DNA of 64,000 bases, taken from Nematostella vectensis (lineage: Eukaryota; Cnidaria; Anthozoa; Actiniaria; Edwardsiidae). Made by a program: the position numbers and the translations under genes. Shown piece after piece: positions 1 to 10,729 of the stretch; the stretch's first letter is position 1, and every line of letters begins with the position of its first letter. The notes beneath the pieces were generated by a model. The model was not told where the DNA came from. It did no database searches and saw only the letters and a program-made list of their open reading frames with translations. The DNA lies in assembly GCF_932526225.1 (NCBI RefSeq), contig NC_064035.1, positions 19,085,969 through 19,149,968 on the forward strand. The letters are read 5' to 3'.

Positions 1-281
1 TAGCACCTCTCTGTCGGCTCAGTCTTGACATAACTCAGGAAATATCTTGCAATGGGGAAGTATTTCATTTTTGTTTCAGTTTTTTGTGCACAACTCAAAG
101 GGCCTACCTACACATACTCATTTTAAACCATTTAGTTTTCTTCTCGGTCGTTCGCTGTTCAATTAGACGATATTTTAGTTTCGTAAAATCCAGGACGGCG
201 GACGACACTGATAAGCTCGATCGATACATCATTTCATGAAATGAATTTTCATGTTCTGAATGTTCTGGCACTAATTTGAAG

Positions 282-563
282 TCATATTGCTTTGGCTGGA
301 TTGTATTTATTACAAATATCTACTTTTAGAGATACAATTCGAGCACAAATTGTCTTTATGTTCCCTAGAAGAAGCTCTAGAGCGAGGAAGTCACTATTCG
401 CGCACATGATCGTACGCCGAATTCCAAACTCCAGGAAAGTATATGGGCTATTTCTACAGTTATCATGTGCACATGGAATTTTATAAGCAAGAAATGCAGT
501 ATGGATAGGTCTTTCTCCGTCTGTGAAAATTTGTAACATTTGCTCGCCGATTTCGTCCGCCAT
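282..563 (-). CDS. Unassigned 93-codon open frame starting at a YY1-like ATGGCGG site
   Basis: A minus-strand frame of 93 codons opens with AAGATGGCGGACG, which is both a good start context (purine at -3, G at +4) and a YY1-type promoter element often found at animal transcription starts. The protein (MADEIGEQMLQIFTDGE...) has no domain I recognise. The neighbourhood is transposon-rich and no splice partner is obvious. It could be the first exon of a host gene, the start of a decayed element, or chance. I list it because the start context is better than that of other orphan frames here; the function is unknown. Confidence 0.2.
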   Translation of the reverse strand: MADEIGEQMLQIFTDGERPIHTAFLAYKIPCAHDNCRNSPYTFLEFGIRRTIMCANSDFLALELLLGNIKTICARIVSLKVDICNKYNPAKAI

Positions 564-1137
564 CTTGGATCTGTAATCTGCCAGTCGTTATTTTTTTCCG
601 TCTCCGCTTCAGGGTTCCTGTGGATATCCCCGCAATGCATTTTTAATGCAATTTTGCTTCCACCTAAAAACAAAGGCGGAAAATTTGAGTCAACTCTTCA
701 GAAATATTTAATATAATTAATTTAATTTAATATTTAATAGGAAGCACTCCATACCCCACCCCCCTAAACCGGGTCCCTAGCTTGGCCGATTGTTTTGACC
801 TCGTCCCTTAGTACCTAGACGCTTGGCAGCACATATTGAAAAGCAACAAATTATGTTGCCACTCCATTAACGGCTGAATAGGGAAAACCACCAGCTTGTA
901 ACATCCCATGCATGCTTAGTCACCAAAAACCTTCTCTCCGTTTCTCTCCTTTAGTGAATAGATGAGATCGCGAACAAACTTAAACTTCACTTACGATAGG
1001 ACTGCTAAACCGGTTCTCGGGAGGTATTTTTTTTGGTCAAGTAATCAGAACCTTTCATATTTTAGTATGCAAATTTTATTCCCATAAATTTTTTCAAACA
1101 AAGCTGATATATTGCAACTGGTTTTGAGTGAATAGTG
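564..1137. other. Intergenic stretch, no gene seen
   Basis: A+T-rich non-coding DNA with a short AT-only stretch near 700-740. I see no conserved coding frame and no RNA gene. Confidence 0.4.
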
Positions 1138-1303
1138 CAGTAGCAGACCTCGAAATATTTGGGGGGGGGGGAAGGGGGCACTATACAGAACCATTAAGAA
1201 AATATTTTGGGGCACCGCCACGCCCCTACTGGTCATTTCCTTATAATTTTTGAAAATATTGGGGGAGCACGTGCCCCCAGTGCCCACCCCCTGCTACGGC
1301 CCT
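1138..1303. mobile_element. MITE family A, copy 1 (G-run inverted-repeat element)
   Basis: The left end CAGTAGCAGACCTCG and the right end CCCCTGCTACGGCCCT form an imperfect terminal inverted repeat around an internal G-run and the phrases CCCCTACTGGTCATTTCC and CCCCCAGTGCCCACCCC. The same architecture recurs at 5320-5481 and 50219-50377. AGTG flanks both ends (1134-1137 and 1304-1307), a possible short target duplication. It has no coding capacity. The ends look hAT-like, but the superfamily is not proven. Confidence 0.7.
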
Positions 1304-1749
1304 AGTGAGACTTTTTTTCGCTCCTTCAGGAAAAGGATAGCCGTTTTTTCGCGATGATGACACGGTAGAAGAAAAAAAAAAGACAAAACGCCGTCCTGGC
1401 AAACGCAGCCACATGTGAGAGGCAACAGGGAACCGTACTCTCGCCAAATACCAGGGTCCGCAAAGAACAGTGGTCTTTGCAACCGCGGTGATCCCAGATA
1501 CTAATCCCTCAGATACTAATCCCTCAGATACTAATTAGATACTAAAAACGGTCAGGGGGTACTTCATAAAAAAATAAAATATTTTAAAAATGCCTATTTA
1601 ACGAGTAAAATCAGCTAGAATCGATGGAAAGGCATTATAACTATGGTTACTTAAATTATTAGTAGTGGTAAATTAATTAGTAGTGGTATTTCACCGACGT
1701 ATTGCTACTCCCACTTATTCTACACCTCTCATGTCTTTTCACAGAGTCA

Positions 1750-1787
<38 letters not shown>

Positions 1788-2256
1788 GATTTTGCCAAGC
1801 CGGGAAAAAGCCGGGAGAGCCCCTTATTTTATTTTAAAAGAAGAGCCATCAGTCGCAACTTACGGTAAAGCGTTAATTCGCCGCCCCCTTTCCCGGCATG
1901 TCAAGGGCTTCTGTTAAATCCCCGGCCCCCCGGTGGATTACAGGTGTTAAACAGGTGCTAATCCCCCGCATGACCGCGTTACCTCCCCGGTATGACTAGT
2001 CCCCATAACAAAGACGTATGTAATTGCGGCAATTCGTTGTTGCAGCTACTAAAACATCAGTCGATAGACGTGCCTTTCTTTGACTTTAGCATTCTAAAAT
2101 CCCTAGATTAAAACACGAAAATGTAAAAGCGAGCGATAAGTACAACAACAACACAACTTTTTATTTTTTTAATTTAATTTTATTTGTTTAAAGTTACATA
2201 TATACATACGAGCAGTCACGCAAAAAGCATAGCTTATCGAGGCGGGAAGCTATATA
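1304..2256. other. Non-coding repeat-derived DNA
   Basis: No credible gene. A CAGATACTAATCCCT motif is repeated in tandem near 1495-1535. G/C-rich patches near 1870-2000 look transposon-derived. I could not define element ends. Confidence 0.35.
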
Positions 2257-2320
2257 GACCTATTTCAAATAAGGTTGCACTTCAGAAGAATCCATGTGTC
2301 GTAACCCACGGTGATGATTA
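2257..2320 (+). mobile_element. Solo end of MITE family B
   Basis: ACCTATTTCAAATAAGGTTG, followed by a degraded CCATGTGTCGTAACCC segment, matches the terminus of the complete family-B elements at 6637-6871 and 38361-38606. No matching opposite end was found nearby, so this is a truncated copy. It may be nested in the long terminal repeat of the Gypsy relic that follows. Confidence 0.6.
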
Positions 2321-2857
2321 GGCGAGGTAATCTCGTAGAAACAAAAAGGTAAGGTTTTGTGCCATGTCAACAAGAATTACGACACACAATTCTACACCAA
2401 ATTCGGGTTCTGTCTACAAAATGCCCTTACAACTCACAATCTACAAACCGTGGAAGCAATCGCATATACTTACCATTGAGGCATAACACTTATGACATAA
2501 ACCTTATATCTAGAAATCAATGACTATAACTAAGAGGAGCAGCCCATTGGCCACTGCCACTTGACGTGTCCATGGTTCCGTTTTAGGCGCCATTTTCGAA
2601 TGAACTGTTCTGATAGCTAGTCGCGTGAATTTCTAGAGAAAAGCTCCGCTTTTTCACATGATTCTTATACCAGAATATAACTTGTAGTGGCTTCGGGTTT
2701 GAAGGCTTTTAATAAACTATAACGAGTCGCAAATACAAGTCTACAAGCTAATGGCGGCAACGCACGAGCAACTCTCGACCAGCGCGAGGGTCGCATGTGT
2801 AACAATAATGACCGCTGTCCACCGGATGTGGAGCGGCCCGAAGTAAACTATTACATC

Positions 2858-4197
2858 CCCCTCTCTTAAAGGAAAAGGTGTAATATGAATAACGCTAAGT
2901 GTTCACTATTTACTATAAGAGGGGTTATAACATCTTAAGTTACAGTTCAAACTTGTCCATGCATGTATAGCAAGAATACTACAAGTTCGGCTTGACAGGT
3001 GGCCTCACGATCCTGGCAGATCTTCTTGCTGGGTGGTGACAACAGGCGTATGAGGTTGTTGTTGTTTCTCATCAGGTTTGATGTCCTCAGCTGCAGGTGG
3101 ATTGACATCTTGCGGTATCTGAGGCATTGGAACCTGGCCATCATTAGTAAGACCTACCTCTTCACAGGTAGGGCGAATATGCCGGCGGTTTCTTGTGAGC
3201 GTTCCACCCTTGCACATGTCCACCAAGTATGAACGGGGTGTCTGTAACGGGGTTGGATGATCCCTGCTTCCCACTTTGAGTTGAGAGGATTGAAAACTCT
3301 CACTGCATCATGTGGATGGACAGGTGGTAAAGCCTTAGAGGATCTGTCGTGGTAAGACTTTTGTAGATCTTGTCTGGCTTTTATGCTTGGACATATTGCT
3401 GGGAGGTTTGACTGATATGCCCTGGAGTTCAACAACTCAGAGGGTGATGGGAGATTGTGATCCAGGGGTGTTGTTCTTAAGCATAGCATGGCCAGGTTGG
3501 GGTCTGCGCCTGACTCTTTGCACTTTTGAAGGAGACTCTTGGTCGTTCGTACATTTCTCTCTATGAAACCGTTGGCTTCCTTTTAGTAGGGGATGCCCTT
3601 GAGGTGTGCGATAACAGTTGATGATTGAATGTTAGTAAGCTTACGAACAATGGGGAACTTGCTGTAGTAGTCAGCAAGAAGTAGATAGTGAACCATTTCA
3701 AGAACAAGTCTGATCCTAGAGTGTGACAGGGCCTCGGTGTGGCATAATGAGGCACCAGTGGCTCTTTGGTGTTCATTGGTTATGTTGACAGGGCGAACAT
3801 CCTTTTACCATGTTTTCAATGTCAGCATTGAGGGTGGACCAGAAAACCGATCCCTTGGCTCTAAGCTTGCACTTCTCGGTACCCTGGTGTGCATAGTGGG
3901 AGCTGCAGTAAAACATCTGACTCCAAGGTTTTAGGTATATCTATTTGCGTACTTTTCATGATGAGACCATCGGCTACGGTAAGCTCGTCGCGATAGTTCC
4001 AGTAGGAGTGTAGGTGTTGAGGGCAGTGCTTCGGGGACGCGTCGTGGTGGGTGAACAACAGGTGGCCCTCCTGCATCGAGTGTTATGTGGAATTCAACAC
4101 TGAAACATCCAATTCCTTTCAAAGCACTCAGCATACTGTCTGAGTAGTGCTGCCTTGGCCTCGGGAACACCGTGAGGTGCTTTGTTTGGTGACACTT
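2858..4197 (-). mobile_element. Degenerate Ty3/Gypsy retrotransposon pol relic (RT start and integrase)
   Basis: Several broken minus-strand frames carry Ty3/Gypsy pol pieces in order. At 3931-4170 is the start of reverse transcriptase (HPPRRVPEAL). At 3861-4076 is the integrase zinc-finger approach (YWNYRDELTVADGLIMK). At 3561-3776 is a scrambled integrase core (EPLVPHYATPRP). At 3005-3489 are the integrase C-terminus and tail (LRTTPLDHNLPSPSELLNSR, then TPRSYLVDMCKGG). RNase H and most of RT are deleted, and the C-terminus is split by a frameshift near 3250. A purine tract AAGAGAGGGGGA abuts TGTAATAG at about 2857 on the minus strand, which fits a polypurine tract next to the 3' LTR start; the LTR would extend toward about 2100 but its far end is not identified. 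The copy is non-functional. Confidence 0.8.
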
Positions 4198-4198
4198 C

Positions 4199-5290
4199 TA
4201 TGATAGTAATAATTTATTTATAAAGCGCTAAAACTATGTTAATATATTCTAAAGCGCTCAACAGAAGACACATTCTTACAAAAAAAACATCTAAACTAAA
4301 TCAACATAACAAATTGTAACACGGTCAGCTAAATTAACAAGTCCTTTATGTGAAAATAAGCCAATCTGAAAAGATGGGTTTTTAGTGCCTGTTTAACTGG
4401 CTCACGGCCTTTTATGTCATTAGCTCGGGTAGCGAGTTCCACGCAGAAGGACGAGCATGGGCAAAGGCCCTGTCGCCAAAGGTTTTGCATCTTGTGCGTG
4501 GTACTGCAAGTACCTGGTCTTTGTTTGACCTTAGATTGTACGCCTCAGATCGGCCAGGCTTTAAAAAGGAATTTAGGTAGGCCGGAGCATAACCGTGGAG
4601 ATATGGCGATGAACAAAAAGAAGGATTTTCTAACGTATCTGAAGACAACAGGGAGCCAATGTAGGTTAACAAGGACAGGAGTTATGTGCGAGAATTTGGG
4701 CACTAAACACAAGACGCGTGCAGCAACATTTAGTATTCGTTGCAGATGGTTAACTTGGTAAGTGGGAATCTGGTAAAGTAGCGAGTTGCATCAATCCAAA
4801 TGCGACGTCACAAAAGCATGTATCAGAACTTTACAAGCATCTTCAGTGAGGTATTTCCTAATATGCCGGATGGAGTACAGATCCCGGAATGCCTTGCTGC
4901 AAACCTTGCTCACATGCACGCTCATAGACTTGTTCTTGTCAAAGTATGCGCCTAAGCTCCTTACATTTGATATTGGCTTGATATCTGAGACACCCACAAA
5001 AATGGAGTTGATGTTGACTTTGCATCATTAATCTTGAGACGATTTTTTGAAATACAGGAGAAAATGCCTTCACCGGGCCTTTTGGGCCCCCTCCTGTTAA
5101 AAATCCTGGCTACGCCGCTGTTCCACTTGCATATATAATAAACAGAATTGGACCAAGACAGCTGCCTTGAGGAACGCTGCAGTCAAGATTGAAATTTTCT
5201 ACCGGTTCATCTTGTGTAAACCCGTTGCTCGCTACGCTTCGTGGCCCAAACCTCATTAAATGCATGACCCGGGTGTGAACTCATTAATTC
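4199..5290 (-). mobile_element. 5'-truncated LINE fragment (RT C-terminal region), interrupted
   Basis: Minus-strand frames at 4791-4997 and 4412-4672 encode the post-RT region typical of CR1/L2/Jockey-group LINEs (RSLGAYFDKNKSMSVHVSKV, then CKTFGDRAFAHARPSAWNSL). Further upstream, at about 5150-5215, a VPQGSCLGPILF-type RT motif is readable. The 3' UTR ends in GCGCTTTATAAATAAATTA at about 4199-4230. A foreign piece at about 5040-5125, ending CCTGGCTACGCCGCTG, interrupts the RT; the YADD region is missing. It lies directly against the Gypsy relic, suggesting serial insertion. It is a pseudogene. Confidence 0.75.
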
Positions 5291-5319
5291 ACACTCAGTC
5301 CGTAGACTGTTATGGATCA

Positions 5320-5481
5320 CAGCCGTAGCAGGCCTCGGATTATTGGTGGGCACAATAAAGACCAGTAAGAAAACAATGGGGGGCACAGTCACGCCCCTAC
5401 TGGTCATTTCTTTATAATTTTTGAAAATATTGGAGGGGGGGGGGAGGTGCTCCCAGTGCCCAGTCCCCTGCCACGGCCCTG
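5320..5481. mobile_element. MITE family A, copy 2
   Basis: CAGCCGTAGCAGGCC at the left and GCCACGGCCCTG at the right form inverted ends. The internal phrases CCCCTACTGGTCATTTC and TTGAAAATATTGG match copies at 1138 and 50219. The flanks TGGATCA (left) and TGGATAT (right) share TGGAT, consistent with a degraded target duplication. Confidence 0.75.
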
Positions 5482-5634
5482 TGGATATGTTTTGGGATGT
5501 TTTCACTTCGCGTCCTTTAGATTGCACGAATTCTGGGCTGTGTGCGACCTATTTACAATGATAAGGGGAGCATTAATTTGTTTGTATCTTTTGTGTACAA
5601 GAAGCTGCGCCCAACTAGTATATGGTGAACTAAT

Positions 5635-6318
5635 GGCAAGTACAAGGCCCTGACCAAGAGAGGTCTGGAGACTAGTGTATGGTTCAGGGCTGGCAAGTAC
5701 AAGGCCCTGACCAAGAGAGGTCTGGAGACTAGTGTATGGTTCAGGGCTGGCAGGTAAAAGGCCCTGACCAAGAGAGGTCTGGAGACTAGTGTATGGTTCA
5801 GGGCTGGCAAGTACAAGGCCCTGACCAAGAGATGTCTGGAGACTAGTGTATGGTTCAGGGCTGGCAGGTACAAGGCCCTGACCAAGAGAGGTCTGGAGAC
5901 TAGTGTATGGTTCAGGGCTGGCAGGTACAAGGCCCTGACCAAGAGAGGTCTGGAGACTAGTGTATGGTTCAGGGCTGGCAGGTACAAGGCCCTGACCAAG
6001 AGAGGTCTGGAGACTAGTGTATGGTTCAGGGCTGGCAGGTACAAGGCCCTGACCAAGAGAGGTCTGGAGACTAGTGTATGGTTCAGGGCTGGCAGGTACA
6101 AGGCCCTGACCAAGAGAGGTCTGGAGACTAGTGTATGGTTCAGGTCTGGCAGGTAAAAGGCCCTGACCAAGAGAGGTCTGGAGACTAGTGTATGGTTCAG
6201 GGCTGGCAGGTACAAGGCCCTGACCAAGAGAGGTCTGGAGACTAGTGTATGGTTCAGGGCTGGCAGGTACAAGGCCCTGACCAAGAGAGGTCTGGAGACT
6301 AGTGTATGGTTCAGGGCT
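5635..6318. repeat. Minisatellite: 12 tandem copies of a 57-bp unit
   Basis: Exactly 684 bp made of 12 units that begin GGCARGTACAAGGCCCTGAC and end GGTTCAGGGCT, differing by only one to three substitutions (for example A/G at unit position 5, and single changes near 5831 and 6146). Because 57 is divisible by three, the array stays open in two minus-strand frames and mimics a 19-residue repeat protein. I do not call a gene, because both frames are equally open and there is no start context or family. Degenerate, longer units of the same theme lie downstream at about 6440-6570 and 6900-6960, so this looks like a recently homogenised core in an older array. Confidence 0.95.
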
Positions 6319-6439
6319 GGGGCGTAGCTCCGAGGGGACATATCCCCAGATGTTTTCACAAATTAAAAGGGGTTCGGCTGTGCTCCCCAATATTTTCTTA
6401 ATGTTCCTGTATTCCCATCCCCCCAATATTTCGAGGCCT

Positions 6440-6570
6440 ACTACAAGTATATAGCATGTAAAAGGATCTGACCAAGAAAGGTCCTAAGACTAAGGTATGG
6501 GGTACATACTGTAAATATATGTACAAGGCCCTAGCCAAGAGAGGCCTTGAAACTTGAATATATGGTGTAA
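6440..6570. repeat. Degenerate flanking units of the 57-bp minisatellite
   Basis: Two diverged units (about 6452-6500 and 6520-6570) retain GACCAAGAAAGGTC or AGCCAAGAGAGGCC with related flanks. A third lies at about 6905-6960. They differ in length and sequence from the uniform 57-bp core, showing that the array is older than its homogeneous part. Confidence 0.7.
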
Positions 6571-6636
6571 ATACTGCATATAACATACACAGGACCCTCT
6601 GGGTTGTGTATAGAACATCTTCTTTGTACATAAGGT

Positions 6637-6871
6637 ATATACACCTGTTTCAAATAGTGTTGCACTCGGAAAACGATGTATCATAGTTCGCAGTGCTTCA
6701 TGGGTACACTACCCATGGCTACATAAATGGCTGAATCCTGGTAATTGAAAGCCATGGGAATTTGAAGACTGTATTTCTATTTATTTGCGCTTATTTATTT
6801 GATACCCATGAAGCACATGGGTTACGATACATGGATTCTTCGAGTGCAACCTTATTTGAAATAGGTGTATA
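6637..6871. mobile_element. MITE family B, complete copy
   Basis: The left end TATACACCTGTTTCAAATAG and the right end CTTATTTGAAATAGGTGTAT are inverted repeats, with a second inverted pair just inside (GCACTCG...CGAGTGC and an ATGAAGCAC/GTGCTTCAT pair). It is about 235 bp and non-coding. A second complete copy is at 38361-38606, with partial copies at 2257 and possibly 20401-20635. Confidence 0.85.
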
Positions 6872-7809
6872 CACTTCATATACTATGTGTAGGGACACAC
6901 CCATACAAGTTATGCTATGTACAGGGCCCTAACCAAGAAAGGCCTCGAGATGTGTATATTGTGGATAGCAGTAAATAGGGAAGTAAATAGTTGGACTATA
7001 ATGATTTCAAGAATAAATTGGCTTGACAAGGGCTTGGCATCATCTGCAGACCTAATTCTGTGTCAGTGGTTGTAGTGAAAGACTGTCTAAAGCACTAAAA
7101 GAAACTTTATAACTTTAACTTTAGTGTCTTTTTCATTTTTATGATGATTTTTTCTACATGAGTTACTTGAATCTGTCTCAGCACAAACCCTGATCAACAG
7201 GACTTGGTTATTTTTTTTTCAAATAAAGAATTATACAACAAAAACACAGCAGTATTTTAGAGTGGTTTTCAAAAACCCGTGAAATACATTTTAGTTTATT
7301 TAGTACTAATACATTGTAATGTCTTTGTTCTGGCTTGACTTTTACATTTTAACAACTATATTTTGTTACACGGGATTTTGAAAACTACTCTATTGACAAA
7401 ATACTTCTCATTTACCTTTTTATTGCCATATTGTTCATATAAACTATATGTTTATATAACACTTTGATAACAAAGTGATGTGCATAATTTTATGCTTCAT
7501 GTACAATAGGTATAATCCATGAATATGTGCTCACATATACAGCATGTATACAGTGGAACCTTAAAAAAGTGATACTCCATTGTACCACCACCATCCATAA
7601 GATATATAGGAAATCATCTTTGTTTAATGATTTCCTAAATATAAAGATACAGTTTTTCAGTCCCTCATTGTATTACTATATTGAATTTGCACTGAATATC
7701 ACTTAGCATTGGTGATTTGTGGGGAACATATGCTTGGCCATCATTTATGGAGGTGCATATTTGTTTCTGTTGTTGTAATATTCATAAGAACTCTATAAGA
7801 AAGACAATA
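6872..7809. other. 3' flank / probable 3' UTR of the SOCS gene
   Basis: A+T-rich DNA without conserved coding frames, downstream of the minus-strand SOCS stop codon at 7810. TTTATT at 7295-7300 reads AATAAA on the minus strand and is a candidate polyadenylation signal about 510 nt after the stop. Confidence 0.4.
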
Positions 7810-9796
7810 TTAGCTGCGAAGAAGAAACTTTCTCTTAGGAGCTAAAGTTTGAGTGCCTTTGTCCTCCATTATCTTAACTGCGACCTTGTAGTGGTATTCT
7901 CTTAAAAATGTTTGAAGTGATTTAGGGATTGGCAATTCATCCACATCTTGAAAAGATACATTTTTGCAAATGGTGGCACGACACAAGTGCTGTAATGGTA
8001 ATGTATTCTTACGCGGCAGTGCATTCAGGAGAAGAGGCTCATAGTACATGCACTGCTCTGCTTGTGAGTAGTGTTGCAACAACTCATGAAGAGTCTTTGA
8101 GCAAAATGAGTAGTCACTGGGCTTATCGAAGCTGTATCGGTGCTTCCACTGTTCAATTCGGGCATGGTATGTGCGGAAATACCTCCGGAAACTCACAGAG
8201 AAGAGGTACTGATACTGAGCACTGTCTCTGAGAAGAAATGTTCCATCTGGAAGACCATCCAGGACCTTAAAAAGAATGATTTAGATCCTTAAAACATGGA
8301 AATCACAACATATTTAATGGTTGAAAATACCTTAAAATTATAGTTAATAGATTTAATTACTTGAATGTTGTCGAAAAGCACAAACATCTAAAAATAGTGT
8401 TGCTTGATAATGGCAAATGATGTTCAATATTCTGTTAATTGGCACAGAATGTAAGATTTAAAACCAAGCCTTATTAATTTTTAAGGGCATCTCTGGCTGA
8501 TTTTTGATGACAATCAAACTCCTTTGATTTAATTCAGTGACGCTCCTCTTCTTGTACTGTGTGTACGAGAAAAAATATTTTTTTCCATGTTTATAAAATC
8601 TACAAGCGAATCGAATGGACCCAAAACAGACGTGAGAAATAATAAATTGTTCCTGTATCTATTTACAACATATAAATTTCATGAAATTATACGGTCAGTG
8701 AGTTGAGGGGTTTCAAGTAGAGCACATCGAAAATTGGATTCATACTTGACTAGAATATCAAGACAATAAGAAAATGTACACAAGTTTCTATTGAAGATAA
8801 TTTATTTTTAGTCTATATGTATTGTTTTGTTCTGTTGTTATATTGGTTGATGTAGCACAGCCAGGAAGAAACCAAAAACCTAAAATTTCTAAAAGGCTTT
8901 TTCTGAAAATAACTAGGGCCCAATAAACGAAACTCGAACCGTTTCTTTATCCTTTCATTTTCAAAATAATAACCTTTCACACTTACCCTTTCAGCTTCGA
9001 AACGGTTGATTTTCCCCCAATACCATGGGCAATTTGTGATTTCCAAAAGATCCCGTATAAAGTAATACTCTATTCTTGTCTGTTCGGCTCGTAATCTAGC
9101 TCTCTCTTGTCTGATAGCGACTAGTTCGTTTACTCCGATAGGGAATGGTATACGCATAGGCGCGTCAAGATTTAGCACCATATTTCTCTCTTCAGACATT
9201 TCACCTTCGTTAGGCAAGCTACTTCCTGTCGAGCTTTCGCCATTTTCTGTATCTCCCGAGTCAAAAAGCCTTCTAACTCTATCCAAAACGCTACTAGACC
9301 TACGTCTGGATGAGCGCTCAGTTAGGTCGCCATGAGTTCGCGAACGTGACCGAAGGATAACACTTCGTGGTCGCTGTACCTCGTCAGCTGTGCTATAGTA
9401 CGGCTCTTCGTTCCCATCCACTCGATTGTTGTCACTTGTATGCATATTCCGTCTCGATTGCGTCCTAGCTGCCGCCTCATTCATAATATTTCCCGATCTC
9501 CTACTACTAATGCGTCGAACTAAGCGTCCAAATGAGAAACTTCGAGATCTTGATTGCCTGATATCGGAGCTCCTATTCGATAAGTTCCTAGAGTCTGTAG
9601 CCATTTCTTGGGTGCCGACCTGTTCATTTTGTTGCTCTCGCGAAACTTCGTTTTTCATTTCTCCACACTGGTTGCCATCTATGGCAAGTGCAAGAAGCTG
9701 TTCCCTTATTTGCCTAGGTACTCTGTTGTCCTCTTCGTCGCTCTCAAAATCTGAGCCGCTAATATTCCCCTCGTAGTTCAAGCCGCCTTCCGCCAT
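7810..9796 (-). CDS. SOCS4/5-like suppressor of cytokine signalling, 421 aa, two exons
   Basis: The exons are 8987-9796 and 7810-8265 on the minus strand. The donor is AGG/GTAAGT (8981-8986) and the acceptor ends TTTTTAAG before GTCCTGGATGG; the join is phase 0 and gives 270 + 151 residues. The N-terminal about 250 residues are Ser/Arg-rich and unstructured, as in SOCS4-7. The SH2 domain starts at CPWYWGKINRFEAER (about 256-270) and has the phosphotyrosine-binding arginine in FLLRDS (R283). The SOCS box runs from about 359: BC box LPLQHLCRATIC for elongin B/C, then LPIP (381-384) for cullin 5. This predicts a cytoplasmic adaptor that brings an E3 ligase to phosphotyrosine targets. The SH2 and SOCS box resemble SOCS4/5 most closely. 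An intron inside the SH2 coding region contrasts with vertebrate SOCS4/5, whose coding regions are, to my knowledge, intronless. Confidence 0.93.
8266..8986 (-). other. SOCS intron 1
   Basis: A 721-bp GT-AG intron splitting the SH2 coding region between the first strand (EAER) and the FLLRDS strand. No repeat or secondary gene was seen inside. Confidence 0.85.
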
Positions 9797-10425
9797 ACTG
9801 CTCGCGTGTTGATGTGTGTGTAGTGTTAACAGCTGGAGAGGTTTATCTGAAACTGGTTGCTGGTTAACTCAGAATGCTATTGTGCAGGTTAATACAAGTT
9901 TCATGGTCATGCTTAGACGGACAGATGGCTTGCAGCTTTCGTGTAGAGACAGAACTTAAAACCTCCCGACCACTTTTTATGGCCCGTAAATATAAACACG
10001 GTGGTAGACTCGGCTTTTAGGCTGACAGACACTGAGCGACCGCGTCAACGTTTATATTGAGGGGAGCTGGTACTAGTGTATTGCCGCTAGAGGCGCGGCA
10101 ACTTTTTGGGTAACTTTTTCAATTATGAGCATCTCATTTGTAATTTTCCGAATAACCTACCAAAATTACAGTTTTTGATATATTTTGCCATTCAAATCAA
10201 GCACAGAAGGAAAATTTATACTATAAGGACGATTTCCACTTTGCTGTTCTGTGGTGTATCCGTTATCCCTTTATAGGGATGTCTCGTTGCGTGTCCTGTG
10301 GTATACCTTCAATATATTGGATACCCTGTGTAAATATTCCAATCACAGCAGGACAATACCTTAGAAGACTATATTGAAGCTTTTGATATGATCAGATACA
10401 ACGATTACCAGAGGAAGGCAATCTT
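9797..10425 (-). promoter_or_regulatory. 5' flank of the SOCS gene
   Basis: Upstream sequence of the minus-strand SOCS start. No other gene is visible and the transcription start cannot be fixed. Short partly inverted motifs near 10250-10350 (GTGGTGTATCC and GGATACCCTGTG) may be a small element. Confidence 0.3.
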
Positions 10426-10729
10426 CAGGCCCGTACCCAGGATTTGGGGGGGCTGCGAAATCCGAAAAAGTGGACCTAATTTTTTAGGGGAGGTGGGTGG
10501 GAGCGAGTTTTCTGCTAAAAATCTGAACAAAAAGGGATTTTTTTTGCCTTTGCAGTATCTCCACGGGACGTTTATTGTCGGATTCGGCTACAAATAAAGT
10601 CTGACTTACGGATTAATGACATACCAGAGTAGCTTATGCTTTATAGTTTTGTCTACAAATAGCACGTCTATTGTGAACCAAAAGTGGACCCTCTGTACCC
10701 CCTCCCCCCCCCCCCTGGGTACGGGCCTG
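10426..10729. mobile_element. MITE family C, copy 1 (hAT-like), with 5-bp target duplication
   Basis: The ends CAGGCCCGTACCCAGG and CCTGGGTACGGGCCTG are near-perfect inverted repeats, and ATCTT flanks both sides (10421-10425 and 10730-10734). The interior has GCGAAATCCGAAAAAGTGGA, a C/G-run before the right end and no coding capacity. Copies at 26147-26428 (flanked by GATAT on both sides) and 48065-48413 confirm the family. A 5-bp duplication with CAGG-type ends fits the hAT5-like group; that assignment is inference. Confidence 0.9.

Noticed and set aside
1045-1482. Three overlapping minus-strand frames of 62-80 codons
   Set aside because: They cover MITE family A copy 1 and its flank and share no conserved protein pattern.
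5635-6318. CRISPR-like repeat array
   Set aside because: Units are contiguous with no unique spacers and the DNA is eukaryotic; it is a minisatellite.
5503-6426. 307-codon minus-strand open frame of 19-residue repeats (and a second frame of 268 codons)
   Set aside because: Both frames are open only because the 57-bp DNA unit is divisible by three and lacks stops; neither has flanking conserved coding sequence or a family match.
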